Origin: Alexandriicola marinus
GTDB taxonomy: Bacteria; Pseudomonadota; Alphaproteobacteria; Rhodobacterales; Rhodobacteraceae
Length of the DNA: 64,000 nt
Assembly (NCBI RefSeq): GCF_004000435.1
Contig: NZ_RBVZ01000006.1
Span: forward strand, 105,918-169,917
Direction: 5' to 3'
Part shown: positions 53,966-62,729 of the stretch, piece by piece
How positions within the stretch are numbered: the stretch's first letter is position 1
Layout: each line of letters opens with the position of its first letter
The notes under the pieces: model-generated
Told to the model about the DNA's origin: nothing
The model's input: only the letters and a program-made list of their open reading frames with translations
Database searches by the model: none
Translations under genes and position numbers: made by a program

Positions 53966-54271
53966 TTACCAGCTCGACTTGACCATGCCGGGGATTTCGC
54001 CGTTGGAACCAAGGTCCCTCAGGGCGATCCGGCTGATCTTCAGCTTGCGGTAATAGGCGTGCGGACGCCCGGTCAGCTGGCACCGGTTGTGCAGCCGCGT
54101 GGGCGAGGAGTTGCGGGGAAGCTCGGCAAGCTTGAGGGACGCCTTGAAACGCTCCTCGACCGGCTTTTCCTTGTCGTTGATGATCGCTTTCAGGGCGGCA
54201 CGCTTTTCAGCGTATTGAGCGACAAGGCGCTCCCGCTTCTTTTCGCGTTCGATCATGGATTTCTTGGCCAT
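53966..54271 (-). CDS. rpsN: 30S ribosomal protein S14 (long, zinc-free form)
   Basis: S14 is in the head of the small subunit. The 101-residue chain is the long form without the CxxC zinc motifs of short S14. It has the C-terminal [20 protein letters not shown] and the [18 protein letters not shown] ending. It lies between rplE and rpsH. Confidence 0.98.
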   Translation of the reverse strand: MAKKSMIEREKKRERLVAQYAEKRAALKAIINDKEKPVEERFKASLKLAELPRNSSPTRLHNRCQLTGRPHAYYRKLKISRIALRDLGSNGEIPGMVKSSW

Positions 54272-54293
54272 TAGACTGTTCTCCTCCCGCGCG

Positions 54294-54857
54294 TCACGAG
54301 TTGAAGGGCATGTTGAATTGCTTCAACAGCGCCTTGGCTTCCGCGTCGGTCTTCGCGGTGGTGCAGATAACGATGTCCATTCCCCAGACTTCGTCGACCT
54401 TGTCGAAGTTGATCTCGGGGAAAACGATATGTTCCTTGATGCCGGTGGCATAGTTGCCGCGGCCGTCGAAGCTCTTGCCCGAGACACCGCGGAAGTCGCG
54501 GATACGGGGCATGGCCACGTAGATCAGGCGCTCGAGGAATTCGTACATGCGGTCGCCGCGAAGGGTGACCTTCGCGCCCAGCGGCATGTCTTCACGGACC
54601 CGGAAGCCCGCGATCGAATTCTTGGCCTTGGTGATCACGGCGCGCTGACCGGCGATCTGGGACAGATCGTCCTGTGCCGATTTCGCCTTCTTGGAGTCGC
54701 GCACGGCTTCGGCTCCGCAGCCGATGTTCAGCACGATCTTGTCAAGGCGCGGGATCTGCATGTCGTTCTTGTAGGAGAATTCCTCCTTCAGAGCGGGGCG
54801 GACCTTGGAGTGATATTCGGCGCGCAGGCGCGGGGTGTAAGTCGCGGTATCGAGCAT
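54294..54857 (-). CDS. rplE: 50S ribosomal protein L5
   Basis: L5 binds 5S rRNA and contacts P-site tRNA and S13. The 187-residue protein has [18 protein letters not shown], the [20 protein letters not shown] strand region and [20 protein letters not shown]. Its ATG shares a base with the rplX stop (TGATG). Confidence 0.98.
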   Translation of the reverse strand: MLDTATYTPRLRAEYHSKVRPALKEEFSYKNDMQIPRLDKIVLNIGCGAEAVRDSKKAKSAQDDLSQIAGQRAVITKAKNSIAGFRVREDMPLGAKVTLRGDRMYEFLERLIYVAMPRIRDFRGVSGKSFDGRGNYATGIKEHIVFPEINFDKVDEVWGMDIVICTTAKTDAEAKALLKQFNMPFNS

Positions 54858-55162
54858 CAGATCGCCTCCCCGGTTGTCTTGGCGAAACGGACCTTCGCGC
54901 CGTCTTCCATGCGGAAGCCAACGCGGGTCGCCTTGCCGTTGCCATCGACGATCGCCAGGTTCGACAGGTCGATCGGCATCGCCTTGGGCGTGCGGCCGCC
55001 CTGGCTTGTCTGGCTTTGCTTCATGTGGCGGATGGCGATGTTGATGCCGGTCACCACGGCCTTGCCGGCCTTGGGATCGACGCTCTCGATCTCGCCTTCC
55101 TTGCCCTTGTCCTTGCCGGCAAGGACGACGACCTTGTCACCTTTGCGGAGTTTCGCAGCCAT
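54857..55162 (-). CDS. rplX: 50S ribosomal protein L24
   Basis: L24 nucleates 50S assembly at the 5' end of 23S rRNA. The 101-residue protein has the KOW motif [20 protein letters not shown] and [15 protein letters not shown]. Both ends overlap neighbours by one base (rplN stop upstream, rplE start downstream), so the three genes are translationally coupled. Confidence 0.98.
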   Translation of the reverse strand: MAAKLRKGDKVVVLAGKDKGKEGEIESVDPKAGKAVVTGINIAIRHMKQSQTSQGGRTPKAMPIDLSNLAIVDGNGKATRVGFRMEDGAKVRFAKTTGEAI

Positions 55163-55530
55163 TACAGCACCTCCGGAGCAAGCGAGATGATCTTCATGAA
55201 GTTCTTCGAGCGAAGCTCGCGAACAACTGGCCCGAAGATACGGGTGCCGATCGGCTCGTTGTTGTTGTTGAGGATGACGGCGGCGTTGCGGTCGAACCGG
55301 ATCGCGGTGCCATCTTCGCGGCGGACTTCCTTGGCAGTGCGGACGACGACGGCCTTGCGGACATCACCCTTCTTCACACGGCCACGCGGAATGGCTTCCT
55401 TGACGGAGACGACGATGATGTCGCCGACCGATGCGTAGCGGCGATGCGAGCCGCCAAGGACCTTGATGCACTGCACCCGGCGTGCGCCGGAATTGTCAGC
55501 GACATCCAGATTGGTCTGCATCTGGATCAT
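55162..55530 (-). CDS. rplN: 50S ribosomal protein L14
   Basis: L14 sits at the subunit interface (bridge B5/B8). The 122-residue protein has [20 protein letters not shown] and the conserved [20 protein letters not shown], with the C-terminal [20 protein letters not shown]. Fully conserved length. Confidence 0.98.
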   Translation of the reverse strand: MIQMQTNLDVADNSGARRVQCIKVLGGSHRRYASVGDIIVVSVKEAIPRGRVKKGDVRKAVVVRTAKEVRREDGTAIRFDRNAAVILNNNNEPIGTRIFGPVVRELRSKNFMKIISLAPEVL

Positions 55531-55594
55531 GAGGTTTCTCCTGACCTTTGGGGTTACGACCCCAGGGTTTCATCGAAACGGGGATGTGACAGCC

Positions 55595-55825
55595 TCAGGA
55601 GGCAATCACCTCCCAGCGTTTTGTCTTGGACTTCGGGGCGCATTCCTGGATGCGGACGGCGTCGCCCACGTTGAATGCATTGTTCTCGTCGTGAGCCCGG
55701 TACTTCTTGGACTTACGGATCGTCTTTTTCAGAACCGGATGCGTGAAACGACGCTCGACGCTGACGGTCACGGTCTGTTCGTTCTGGTTGGAGGTGACAA
55801 CACCCGAAAGGATACGCTTCGGCAT
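55595..55825 (-). CDS. rpsQ: 30S ribosomal protein S17
   Basis: S17 is an OB-fold primary binding protein of the 16S 5' domain. The 76-residue chain shows [40 protein letters not shown] and [19 protein letters not shown]. It follows rpmC by 3 bases. Confidence 0.98.
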   Translation of the reverse strand: MPKRILSGVVTSNQNEQTVTVSVERRFTHPVLKKTIRKSKKYRAHDENNAFNVGDAVRIQECAPKSKTKRWEVIAS

Positions 55826-55828
55826 GGA

Positions 55829-56035
55829 TCAGCCCTCCTGGGCGGCCGCGGCCGCCTTCTGGTTCAGAATGGTATTCACGCGGGCCACGTCACGGCGGAC
55901 CTGGCGCATACGTGCGGTATTTTCCAGCTGACCGGTGGCCTGCTGGAAGCGGAGGTTGAAGGCCTCCTTCTTGAGATTGACAAGGTCGTCGCGGAGCTGG
56001 TCCGGCGTCTTGTCACGCAGTTCATTGGCGTTCAT
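55829..56035 (-). CDS. rpmC: 50S ribosomal protein L29
   Basis: L29 is a helical protein at the polypeptide exit where SRP and trigger factor dock. The 68-residue protein has [40 protein letters not shown] and a conserved [14 protein letters not shown], then an Ala-rich tail. In most bacteria rplP lies directly upstream; here two opposite-strand genes separate them, and rpmC has its own promoter. Confidence 0.98.
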   Translation of the reverse strand: MNANELRDKTPDQLRDDLVNLKKEAFNLRFQQATGQLENTARMRQVRRDVARVNTILNQKAAAAAQEG

Positions 56036-56123
56036 GCGCCTTTTCCTTTCTCAACATCACCGGAGCGCCCGTGCCCATCAGGGAGGTCACGCTGATTCCG
56101 GTGGAGTGCGTGGATGAAGGGGC

Positions 56124-56152
56124 CGTATAGGCACGATGCGCTGTGTTGGCAA
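56124..56152 (-). promoter_or_regulatory. Promoter of rpmC and the downstream spc genes
   Basis: On the minus strand TTGCCA and TATACG are 17 bases apart, about 89 bases before the rpmC start. The form is typical of strong alphaproteobacterial housekeeping promoters. Its presence fits the separation of rpmC from rplP. Confidence 0.68.
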
Positions 56153-56243
56153 GAGATTAGTTGGCGTGCGCTGCCTCGGCGGGTTCCGCATCGCGCGAGA
56201 CCACAATATAAGGTGCCCAGACGCCATCAGGAACGCTTGCGCC

Positions 56244-56864
56244 ATGCCCCAGATCACGCCCCTTTTCGTCACGCCCCTCTATCGTGGCCGTCTGTCCGAG
56301 CATGAGCCCGCGATCGATACCGAGGAGCTCGAATCCTCCTGCTACGCGATCTATGAAGACGACGAGGCGGGCCAGAACTGGTGCGAAGAACATGGCTATC
56401 CTGGCTATACCTCCTATGCCTCGCTGACCGATCTGCCGTGGCGGTTCCCCATCTTCACCGATCTGGTGAAATCGCTGGATGCGCATGTCGCAGATTTTGC
56501 GACCAAGCTGCAACTCGATCTGGACGGGAGAGACCTGATCCTCGAGGACATCTGGATCAACATCCTGCCCGAGGGCGGGTTTCACTCCGCCCATATCCAT
56601 CCGCATTCGGTGATTTCGGGCACGACCTATGTGGCGATGCCCGAAGGCGCCTCTGCCATCAAGTTCGAGGATCCCCGCCACGCCATGATGATGGCCGCCC
56701 CGCCCCGCCGGAAGGATGCCGATGAGGCCCTGCGCCAGTTCGTCTATGCAAGGCCGGTGGTCGGCGATGTCCTGCTCTGGGAAAGCTGGCTCCGGCACGA
56801 GGTGCCGATGAACGAGGCCGATGGAGAGAGGATTTCCGTCAGCTTCAACTACCGCTGGGAATGA
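56244..56864 (+). CDS. 2OG-Fe(II) oxygenase family protein inside the ribosomal cluster
   Basis: This 206-residue protein is of the putative 2-oxoglutarate/Fe(II) oxygenase type (TIGR02466-like). It has the iron-binding region EGGFHSAHIHPHSVISGTTY (about 112-131) with several histidines, the acidic VVGDVLLWESWLRHEV with the distal His (about 173-188) and a final arginine-containing RISVSFNYRW that would bind 2-oxoglutarate. The substrate is unknown. It is read opposite to the ribosomal genes and lies between rpmC and rplP, followed by a muramidase-like gene on the same strand. A role in modifying a ribosomal protein can be proposed from location only. Confidence 0.85.
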   Translation: MPQITPLFVTPLYRGRLSEHEPAIDTEELESSCYAIYEDDEAGQNWCEEHGYPGYTSYASLTDLPWRFPIFTDLVKSLDAHVADFATKLQLDLDGRDLILEDIWINILPEGGFHSAHIHPHSVISGTTYVAMPEGASAIKFEDPRHAMMMAAPPRRKDADEALRQFVYARPVVGDVLLWESWLRHEVPMNEADGERISVSFNYRWE

Positions 56865-57005
56865 TCCCGCCCTGCCCCCGGTCCTGACGACACCGCGTGA
56901 AAAGGGCGCCTTCCGGCCGCCCCGAGCGGAAAACCGGATTGGCAAACCGCCCGTCAACCTTTGCCTGCGATACCACGGCCCGTCCCATGAGCCATGGAGT
57001 CGCCT

Positions 57006-57737
57006 TTGGACCACAGCATCAGACTGAGCTTTGCCCTGTTCCTCTGGGGATCGAACGTCGCGGCCGAAACCGGTTCACTCTACAGGCCAACGGCCCCCTC
57101 GGCACCGGTCGTTGTCCGCCGCGCGGGCGTCGTCGATGCCGTGGCCTCCCCCTCCCTGTTCGTGGGCGCCCGGACCGATGGGCTTTTTGCGCCGCTGCCC
57201 GATGCCGCGATCGACGCGCCACCGGGTCTGTCGGGCACAACGCAAACCGCACAGCTTCTGTCGCTGATCGCGCGGGCCGAGGCCGGATCCGCCGGATATG
57301 ACGCCGTTCAATATGGAGCGCGGATTCGCCCGGCCAAACCCCCGACGCAGATGACCCTGGGCGAGATCTATCGCTGGATCGCCGACACGCCCGGGCAGCC
57401 GCATGCCATCGGCCGCTATCAGTTCATCCCCTCGACCCTGCGCGAGGTCGCAGCCACCGCGGGGATCGGCCCGGAGTACCGCTTTTCCCCCGCCGTGCAG
57501 GACAGGCTTGCCCATGTTCTGCTGGATCGTGCCGGGTTGAACGCGTTCGAGACGGGTCAGATGAGTCGTCGGACGTTCATGCGCAACCTCGCCCGCATCT
57601 GGGCCGGCCTGCCCCTGCCCTCGGGCAAATCCTATTACGAGGGCTATGCCGGCAACAGCGCCACCATGAGTTGGGCCGCCTTCGAAACCGGGATGGGGCA
57701 TATCTGGCCCGCGACATCGGAACGGTCCGGTTCATAG
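57006..57737 (+). CDS. Exported muramidase-like protein inside the ribosomal cluster
   Basis: This 243-residue protein has a signal peptide (about 1-20, LSFALFLWGSNVAAE), a linker, and a C-terminal lysozyme-like domain (about 95-240). The domain shows LIARAEAGSAGYDAV, with the likely catalytic Glu in AEAG, then HAIGRYQFIPSTLREVAA and WAGLPLPSGKSYYEGYAG. Peptidoglycan cleavage in the periplasm is the likely role. I prefer the TTG at 57006 with GGAG 6 bases upstream; an ATG four codons earlier has no binding site. It follows the oxygenase by about 140 bases. Confidence 0.82.
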   Translation: MDHSIRLSFALFLWGSNVAAETGSLYRPTAPSAPVVVRRAGVVDAVASPSLFVGARTDGLFAPLPDAAIDAPPGLSGTTQTAQLLSLIARAEAGSAGYDAVQYGARIRPAKPPTQMTLGEIYRWIADTPGQPHAIGRYQFIPSTLREVAATAGIGPEYRFSPAVQDRLAHVLLDRAGLNAFETGQMSRRTFMRNLARIWAGLPLPSGKSYYEGYAGNSATMSWAAFETGMGHIWPATSERSGS

Positions 57738-57746
57738 AACGCGAAA

Positions 57747-57809
57747 GGCCCCCCACCTAACCGGCGAGGAGCCCTCCATTTCCATGCTGGCGGCCCGCGA
57801 CGGGGCCGC
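57747..57809 (-). terminator. Weak hairpins after rplP
   Basis: Two hairpins lie in the gap between convergent rplP and the muramidase gene: a 7-bp GC stem (57790-57796 with 57803-57809) and a 6-bp stem with one G-U pair (57747-57752 with 57768-57773), the second followed by TTT on the minus strand. They may end the first part of the ribosomal operon. Confidence 0.42.
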
Positions 57810-57815
57810 AGCAGA

Positions 57816-58229
57816 TCACCAGTCTTCGCGGACGATCGTGCGGGTCTTGATCGGCAGCTTCATCGCGGCAAGGCGCAGGGCCTCACGCGCGACAGCTTCG
57901 GTCACGCCGTCGATCTCGAACATCACGCGGCCGGGCTTGACCTTGGCGGTCCAGCGATCGACCGAACCCTTGCCTTTACCCATCCGAACTTCGATGGGCT
58001 TCGCGGTCACGGGCACGTCAGGGAAGATCCGGATCCAGACCCGGCCCTGACGCTTCATGTGGCGCGTCATGGCCCGGCGGGCGGCTTCGATCTGACGGGC
58101 GGTGATCCGCTCGGGCTCGACCGCTTTAAGGCCATAGGTTCCGAAGTTCAGGTCAGAGCCGCCTTTGGCTTCGCCCTTGATCCGGCCCTTGTGCATCTTG
58201 CGGAATTTTGTGCGCTTCGGTTGCAGCAT
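57816..58229 (-). CDS. rplP: 50S ribosomal protein L16
   Basis: L16 helps place A-site tRNA at the peptidyl transferase centre. The 137-residue protein has [19 protein letters not shown], the arginine-rich [20 protein letters not shown] and the [19 protein letters not shown] loop. It ends this stretch of the cluster. Confidence 0.98.
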   Translation of the reverse strand: MLQPKRTKFRKMHKGRIKGEAKGGSDLNFGTYGLKAVEPERITARQIEAARRAMTRHMKRQGRVWIRIFPDVPVTAKPIEVRMGKGKGSVDRWTAKVKPGRVMFEIDGVTEAVAREALRLAAMKLPIKTRTIVREDW

Positions 58230-58241
58230 CTGCGTTTCTCC

Positions 58242-58958
58242 TTAGCGATCGCGGCGGCCGCCACCGGCACCACGGGGGATTGCACCCTCCTGGAGTTCGG
58301 TGTGCTTGCGGTCACGTGCTTGGGGATCGTGCTCCATGATCTCGCCTTTGAAGATCCAGACCTTGATCCCGATGATGCCGTAGGGCGTTTCCGCCTCAGA
58401 CAGCGCATAGTCGATATCGGCGCGAAGCGTGTGCAGCGGCACCCGACCCTCGCGATACCATTCCGTCCGGGCGATTTCTGCGCCGCCAAGACGACCCGCG
58501 ACGTTGACGCGGATGCCGAGGGCACCCATGCGCATCGCGTTCTGAACGGCACGCTTCATCGCGCGACGGAACGAAACCCGGCGCTCGAGCTGCTGGGCAA
58601 TGCTTTCACCCACCAGAGCCGCGTCAAGCTCGGGCTTGCGAACCTCGACGATGTTGAGGTGCAGTTCCGACGCCGTCAGCTGGCTGAGTTTCTTGCGCAG
58701 CGTTTCGATGTCCGCGCCCTTCTTGCCGATGATGACACCGGGGCGTGCGGCATGGATCGTAACGCGGCACTTGCGGTGCGGACGTTCAATGATCACGCGG
58801 GACACGCCGGACTGCTTGCATTCCTTCCGGATGAAGTCCTTGATCTTGAGGTCTTCGAGAAGGAGATCGCCATAGTCCTTGGTGTCGGCGTACCAGCGGC
58901 TGTCCCAGGTGCGGTTGACCTGAAGACGCATTCCGACGGGATTGACCTTGTTACCCAT
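58242..58958 (-). CDS. rpsC: 30S ribosomal protein S3
   Basis: S3 lines the mRNA entry and has helicase activity with S4/S5. The 238-residue protein has the N-terminal [20 protein letters not shown], the KH domain with [11 protein letters not shown] (about 78-88), and the S3 C-terminal domain with [20 protein letters not shown]. The tail is Gly/Arg-rich. Its ATG overlaps the rplV stop by one base. Confidence 0.98.
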   Translation of the reverse strand: MGNKVNPVGMRLQVNRTWDSRWYADTKDYGDLLLEDLKIKDFIRKECKQSGVSRVIIERPHRKCRVTIHAARPGVIIGKKGADIETLRKKLSQLTASELHLNIVEVRKPELDAALVGESIAQQLERRVSFRRAMKRAVQNAMRMGALGIRVNVAGRLGGAEIARTEWYREGRVPLHTLRADIDYALSEAETPYGIIGIKVWIFKGEIMEHDPQARDRKHTELQEGAIPRGAGGGRRDR

Positions 58959-59338
58959 TAGGCTTGCTCCTCGACCTGGCGGACCTTGATGGTGAGTTCC
59001 GAAAACGGCTTCATGATCCGGCCGAACCGGCCACGGGCCCGGGGGCGACCGCGTTTCATGATCAGGTTCTTGCCGACATAGGCTTCGGCAACGACCAGCT
59101 CGTCAACATCCAGGTTGTGGTTGTTTTCGGCGTTCGCGATGGCGGACTGAAGGCATTTCTTCACATCCTGTGCGATCCGCTTCTTCGAGAAGGTGAGGTC
59201 CGTCAGGGCCTTGTCCACCTTCTTGCCACGGATCATCGCGGCGACGAGGTTCAGTTTCTGAGGCGACGTGCGCAGCATGCGCGTCTTGGCCATCGCCTCG
59301 TTGTCCGCCACGCGGCGGGGATTGCGATCCTTGCCCAT
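58958..59338 (-). CDS. rplV: 50S ribosomal protein L22
   Basis: L22 extends a loop into the exit tunnel where macrolides bind. The 126-residue protein has the N-terminal extension [20 protein letters not shown] usual for this group, then [20 protein letters not shown] and the tip loop [15 protein letters not shown]. It follows rpsS by 3 bases. Confidence 0.98.
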   Translation of the reverse strand: MGKDRNPRRVADNEAMAKTRMLRTSPQKLNLVAAMIRGKKVDKALTDLTFSKKRIAQDVKKCLQSAIANAENNHNLDVDELVVAEAYVGKNLIMKRGRPRARGRFGRIMKPFSELTIKVRQVEEQA

Positions 59339-59341
59339 GGC

Positions 59342-59620
59342 TTACTTCCTCTTCGCTTTCTTGTCCGCGGCGTGGCCGTAATAGGTCCGCGTCGGGGAGT
59401 ATTCGCCGAACTTCTGGCCGATCATGTCCTCGGACACGTTGACCGGAATGTGCTTCTGGCCGTTGTAGACGCCAAACGTCAGGCCCACGAACTGGGGCAG
59501 GATCGTCGAGCGGCGCGACCAGATCTTGATGACTTCGTTGCGCCCGGATTCGCGCGTGGCTTCGGCCTTCTTGAGGACGTAAGCATCGACGAACGGGCCC
59601 TTCCAAACAGAGCGTGCCAT
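59342..59620 (-). CDS. rpsS: 30S ribosomal protein S19
   Basis: S19 forms the head complex with S13. The 92-residue chain has [40 protein letters not shown] and [20 protein letters not shown]. Standard length and position between rplB and rplV. Confidence 0.98.
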   Translation of the reverse strand: MARSVWKGPFVDAYVLKKAEATRESGRNEVIKIWSRRSTILPQFVGLTFGVYNGQKHIPVNVSEDMIGQKFGEYSPTRTYYGHAADKKAKRK

Positions 59621-59623
59621 GTT

Positions 59624-60466
59624 CTAGCGCCCCTTCTTCCTGGCGTGCCGCGAGCGGATGATCAGCTTCTGGCTTGCCTTGTTCTTGTTACGGGTGCGAC
59701 GACCCTTCGTGTCCTTGCCCCACGGTGTAACCGGGGTCCGGCCACCGGAGGTCCGGCCTTCACCACCACCATGCGGGTGATCGATCGGGTTCATCGCGAC
59801 ACCACGAACCGAGGGGCGCTTGCCCTTGTGGCGGATGCGTCCGGCCTTGCCGAAATCCTGGTTCGAATTGTCGGGGTTCGACACGGCGCCGACTGTGGCC
59901 ATGCATTCCTGACGAACCATGCGAAGTTCGCCCGAGCTGAGCCGGATCTGCGCGTAGCCGCCATCACGACCGACGAACTGGGCATAGGTGCCCGCGGCGC
60001 GTGCGATCTGGCCGCCCTTGCCTGCCTTCAGCTCGATGTTGTGAACGATCGTGCCGATCGGCATACCCGAGAACGGCATTGCGTTGCCCGGCTTGATGTC
60101 GGCCTTGGCGCTGGAGACGATCTTGTCGCCCACGGCAAGCCGCTGGGGCGCGAGGATGTAGGCTTGTTCGCCATCTTCATACTGGACGAGGGCGATGAAT
60201 GCGGTCCGGTTGGGATCATATTCGATGCGGGCCACGACGGCCGACATGTCCATCTTGCGACGCTTGAAATCAACGATCCGGTAGAGGCGTTTGGCGCCAC
60301 CCCCGCGACGACGCGAGGTAATCCGTCCGGTGTTGTTCCGGCCGCCCGACTTCGTCAAACCCTCTGTAAGAGGCTTGACAGGACGTCCTTTCCAAAGCTC
60401 CGAACGGTCGATCAGCACCAGCCCGCGCTGGCCCGGCGTCGTCGGCTTATACGACTTGAGTGCCAT
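59624..60466 (-). CDS. rplB: 50S ribosomal protein L2
   Basis: L2 is required for subunit association and peptidyl transfer. The 280-residue protein has [20 protein letters not shown], the RNA-binding core with [19 protein letters not shown], and the conserved [20 protein letters not shown] segment with the essential histidine. In this genome it is separated from rplW by a plus-strand hydrolase gene and starts its own unit. Confidence 0.98.
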   Translation of the reverse strand: MALKSYKPTTPGQRGLVLIDRSELWKGRPVKPLTEGLTKSGGRNNTGRITSRRRGGGAKRLYRIVDFKRRKMDMSAVVARIEYDPNRTAFIALVQYEDGEQAYILAPQRLAVGDKIVSSAKADIKPGNAMPFSGMPIGTIVHNIELKAGKGGQIARAAGTYAQFVGRDGGYAQIRLSSGELRMVRQECMATVGAVSNPDNSNQDFGKAGRIRHKGKRPSVRGVAMNPIDHPHGGGEGRTSGGRTPVTPWGKDTKGRRTRNKNKASQKLIIRSRHARKKGR

Positions 60467-60578
60467 GCTTTCTGTCTTCCGTTTGCTTTGCAGGCCGATG
60501 ACCTCTTGCGAGGGCTGGCCCGTCTCTTCTGGTATAGGCCCCCGCAGGTGCCCGGTTCTCGTGTTCTTGCGAACAAAA

Positions 60579-60608
60579 CCAAAGCCCCGGACGAATCCGG
60601 GGCCTTGG
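60579..60608 (-). terminator. Attenuator-like hairpin in the rplB leader
   Basis: The stem GCCCCGGA / TCCGGGGC (60584-60591 with 60596-60603) is extended by CCAA/TTGG with one mismatch. On the minus strand it is followed by TTTTGTT. It begins within about 5 bases of the predicted rplB transcription start and ends over 110 bases before rplB, so it would stop transcripts at about 40 bases unless overridden. Confidence 0.55.
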
Positions 60609-60618
60609 CCGATGCCGC

Positions 60619-60647
60619 GTGATAGGGGAGCGCATTGAGCAGGTCAA
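60619..60647 (-). promoter_or_regulatory. Promoter of rplB and the genes to rplP
   Basis: On the minus strand TTGACC and TATCAC are 17 bases apart, about 153 bases before rplB. The next hairpin downstream looks like an intrinsic terminator, so the leader may be attenuated. The -35 is the same as that proposed for rpsM. Confidence 0.62.
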
Positions 60648-60767
60648 CCCAAATTGCAGGCGGCGCAAGTGGGGCACCCGCCGCGCCTCTGACGATAGTG
60701 TGACTGGCGAGATCGCATCGCAGGCTATTTCTTATAGTCAGTTCATTTTGATCTATATGGAGATACC

Positions 60768-61691
60768 ATGCTTACCCTCTCTCGCCGTTCACTCCTTGCT
60801 TCCGCCGCCGCAGCGCCTCTCGCAGGTCTGGCCGGCGCTCCGGCTCTCGCAGATGTCGCGAAAGCGGGGCCAAGTTTCGCCCGCCACCGCAGGTTCAGCA
60901 TCGGCGCATTCGAAGTCACCACCATTCTTGGGGGAACGACGCCCCGGGAAAACCCGCAAGGCATCTTCGGGACAAACGTGTCGTCAGAGGAATTCGCCGA
61001 GGTCAGCCGTGACAATTTCCTGTCGACGGAAATGTCGCAATTCTTCTTTACACCGACCGTCGTCAACACGGGATCAGAACTCGTACTGTTCGATACCGGC
61101 CTGAACGCGCAGGCAACGACTGCCGCTCTGGCCGAGGCGGGCTACAGCCCCGATCAGGTGACAATCGTTGTGCTCACCCATATGCATGGCGATCACATTG
61201 GTGGCCTGATGTCGGACGGCACCGCCACCTTCGCGAATGCACGCTATGTGACAGGCCAGGCAGAGTTCGATCACTGGGCAGCAGCGGGCAACGAGGGCTT
61301 CGACATGAATGTCCGCCCGCTGGCAGATCAGATGACCTTTCTGGGCGACGGGGAGGATGTGACAAGCGGCATCACGGGCATGGCGGCTTTCGGGCACACT
61401 CCGGGGCATATGGTCTATCGCCTCGACAGTGACGGCGCAGGCCTCGTCATCTTCGCCGATCTTGCGAACCACCCGGTGTGGTCTCTGGCCCGGCCCGACT
61501 GGGAGGTGCGCTTTGACGCCGACAAGGAAGCAGCGGCGGCCTCGCGCCGCAACATTCTCGGGATGATCGCGGCCGACCGCATCCCGGCCGTCGGCTATCA
61601 CATGCCCTTCCCGGCCGTCGGCTACGTGGCCGAAGGAACCGGCGACGCGGCGTTCCGCTGGGTGCCCGAAGCCGGTCAGTTGATGAGCTAG
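60768..61691 (+). CDS. Exported metallo-beta-lactamase-fold hydrolase inside the ribosomal cluster
   Basis: This 307-residue protein has a Tat-type signal peptide (SRRSLLAS then a hydrophobic run, cleavage near ALADVA at about residue 29). The metallo-hydrolase fold has LTHMHGDHIGG (about 139-149) as the HxHxDH zinc motif, a further histidine in FGHTPGHM (about 207), the Asp ligand in VIFADLANH and a final HMPFPAVG. Substrate unknown; such exported enzymes often act on lactones, lipids or quorum signals. It lies opposite to the ribosomal genes, between rplW and rplB, and ends at a strong terminator. Confidence 0.9.
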   Translation: MLTLSRRSLLASAAAAPLAGLAGAPALADVAKAGPSFARHRRFSIGAFEVTTILGGTTPRENPQGIFGTNVSSEEFAEVSRDNFLSTEMSQFFFTPTVVNTGSELVLFDTGLNAQATTAALAEAGYSPDQVTIVVLTHMHGDHIGGLMSDGTATFANARYVTGQAEFDHWAAAGNEGFDMNVRPLADQMTFLGDGEDVTSGITGMAAFGHTPGHMVYRLDSDGAGLVIFADLANHPVWSLARPDWEVRFDADKEAAAASRRNILGMIAADRIPAVGYHMPFPAVGYVAEGTGDAAFRWVPEAGQLMS

Positions 61692-61694
61692 ACA

Positions 61695-61736
61695 ACCAAG
61701 CCATCCCCCCGGCGCGACACCCGGGGGGCTTGGTTC
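61695..61736. terminator. Long hairpin between MBL-fold gene and rplW
   Basis: The inverted repeat AACCAAGCC...GGCTTGGTT is continued by a C-run and G-run stem (61706-61713 with 61722-61729), giving a long interrupted hairpin. It lies in the gap of two convergent genes and can serve rplW on the minus strand, although the T-run is short. Confidence 0.6.
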
Positions 61737-61749
61737 ATACCAAACGAAG

Positions 61750-61782
61750 ACGCCCCGCCGAAGGATCGGCGGGGCGTTTTTT
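61750..61782 (+). terminator. Intrinsic terminator after the MBL-fold gene
   Basis: A perfect 12-bp stem (61750-61761 with 61766-61777) and AGGA loop are followed by six T on the plus strand. It lies about 60 bases past the hydrolase stop, before the convergent rplW. Confidence 0.85.
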
Positions 61783-61815
61783 CTTTGTGTCAGGCAGGGC
61801 TCACCCCGCCGCAGA

Positions 61816-62112
61816 TCAAAGGCCGGTCGACACGTCGATCGTGTTGCCCTCTTCGAGGGTGACATAGGCCTTCTTGACGTCCTTGCGGGTGCCGGGGCGA
61901 CCGCGGAACCGCTTGGTCTTGCCCTTGGTGATGGTCGTGTTCACGGCCTTCACCTTCACGTCAAAGAGCGCCTCCACGGCCTCCTTGATCTGGGGCTTGT
62001 TCGCGTCGATCGACACTTCGAAGACCACGGCGCCGTTTTCGGATGCCATCGTCGTCTTTTCGGTGATGACCGGCTTGCGGATCACGTCGTAATGTTCTGG
62101 CTTCGCGCTCAT
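61816..62112 (-). CDS. rplW: 50S ribosomal protein L23
   Basis: L23 sits at the tunnel exit and is the docking site for trigger factor and SRP. The 98-residue protein has [20 protein letters not shown], the tunnel loop [20 protein letters not shown] and [12 protein letters not shown]. It overlaps the rplD stop by four bases and is the last ribosomal gene before the first break of the cluster. Confidence 0.98.
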   Translation of the reverse strand: MSAKPEHYDVIRKPVITEKTTMASENGAVVFEVSIDANKPQIKEAVEALFDVKVKAVNTTITKGKTKRFRGRPGTRKDVKKAYVTLEEGNTIDVSTGL

Positions 62113-62729
62113 TTCAGTCGGGCCTCCAGGGCTTCGACACCTGCCTTGGTCAGAACGAGAGTGTCGCTCTTGAGGATGTCGTAGACGTTGGCACCCATGG
62201 AGGGCAGAACGTCGATGTTTGCGATGTTGGACGCAGCCTTGGCGAAGTTTTCGTTCACCTGCGCCCCGTCGATCACCAGCGCCCGCTTCCAGCCGAGATT
62301 ACCGACCGACTTGGCCAGAACCTTGGTCTTGGCTTCGGCCAGATCGGCATTTTCGATCACGACAAGCGCGCCTGCCTTGACCTTCGCCGAAAGCGCGTGC
62401 TTCAGACCCAGCTTGCGGAACTTCTTGGGCAGATCGTGCGCATGGCTGCGCGGCGTCGGCCCCTTGTAGATCCCGCCCTTGCGGAAGATCGGCGCATTCC
62501 GGTCACCGTGGCGTGCGCCGCCGGTGCCCTTTTGGCGATAGATCTTCTTGGTGGAATAGCTGGTTTCCGACCGCGTCTTGACCTTGTGCGTTCCGGCCTG
62601 GGCACGGGCACGCTGCCAGCGGACGACGCGATGCAGGATATCGGCGCGCGGCTCGAGACCGAAGATCTCGTCGTCGAGCTCGACCGAGCCGGCGGACTTT
62701 CCGTCCAGCTTGATGGCATCAGCCTTCAT
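62109..62729 (-). CDS. rplD: 50S ribosomal protein L4
   Basis: L4 lines the exit tunnel; in E. coli it also controls the S10 operon. The 206-residue protein has the N-terminal strand [20 protein letters not shown], the tunnel loop with [20 protein letters not shown] and the C-terminal domain with [25 protein letters not shown] lies 8 bases before the ATG at 62729. It overlaps the end of rplC by 11 bases. Confidence 0.98.
   Translation of the reverse strand: MKADAIKLDGKSAGSVELDDEIFGLEPRADILHRVVRWQRARAQAGTHKVKTRSETSYSTKKIYRQKGTGGARHGDRNAPIFRKGGIYKGPTPRSHAHDLPKKFRKLGLKHALSAKVKAGALVVIENADLAEAKTKVLAKSVGNLGWKRALVIDGAQVNENFAKAASNIANIDVLPSMGANVYDILKSDTLVLTKAGVEALEARLK

Noticed and set aside
56244..56864. 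Naming the oxygenase a YcfD-type ribosomal oxygenase
   Set aside because: The protein lacks the JmjC/winged-helix layout of YcfD; only the position next to rplP suggests a ribosomal role.
58964..60622. 552-codon plus-strand frame across rplV, rpsS and rplB
   Set aside because: Antisense shadow of ribosomal protein genes.
60768..61691. MBL-fold protein as a quorum-quenching lactonase
   Set aside because: The HxHxDH motif alone does not define substrate; no quorum-sensing genes are near.
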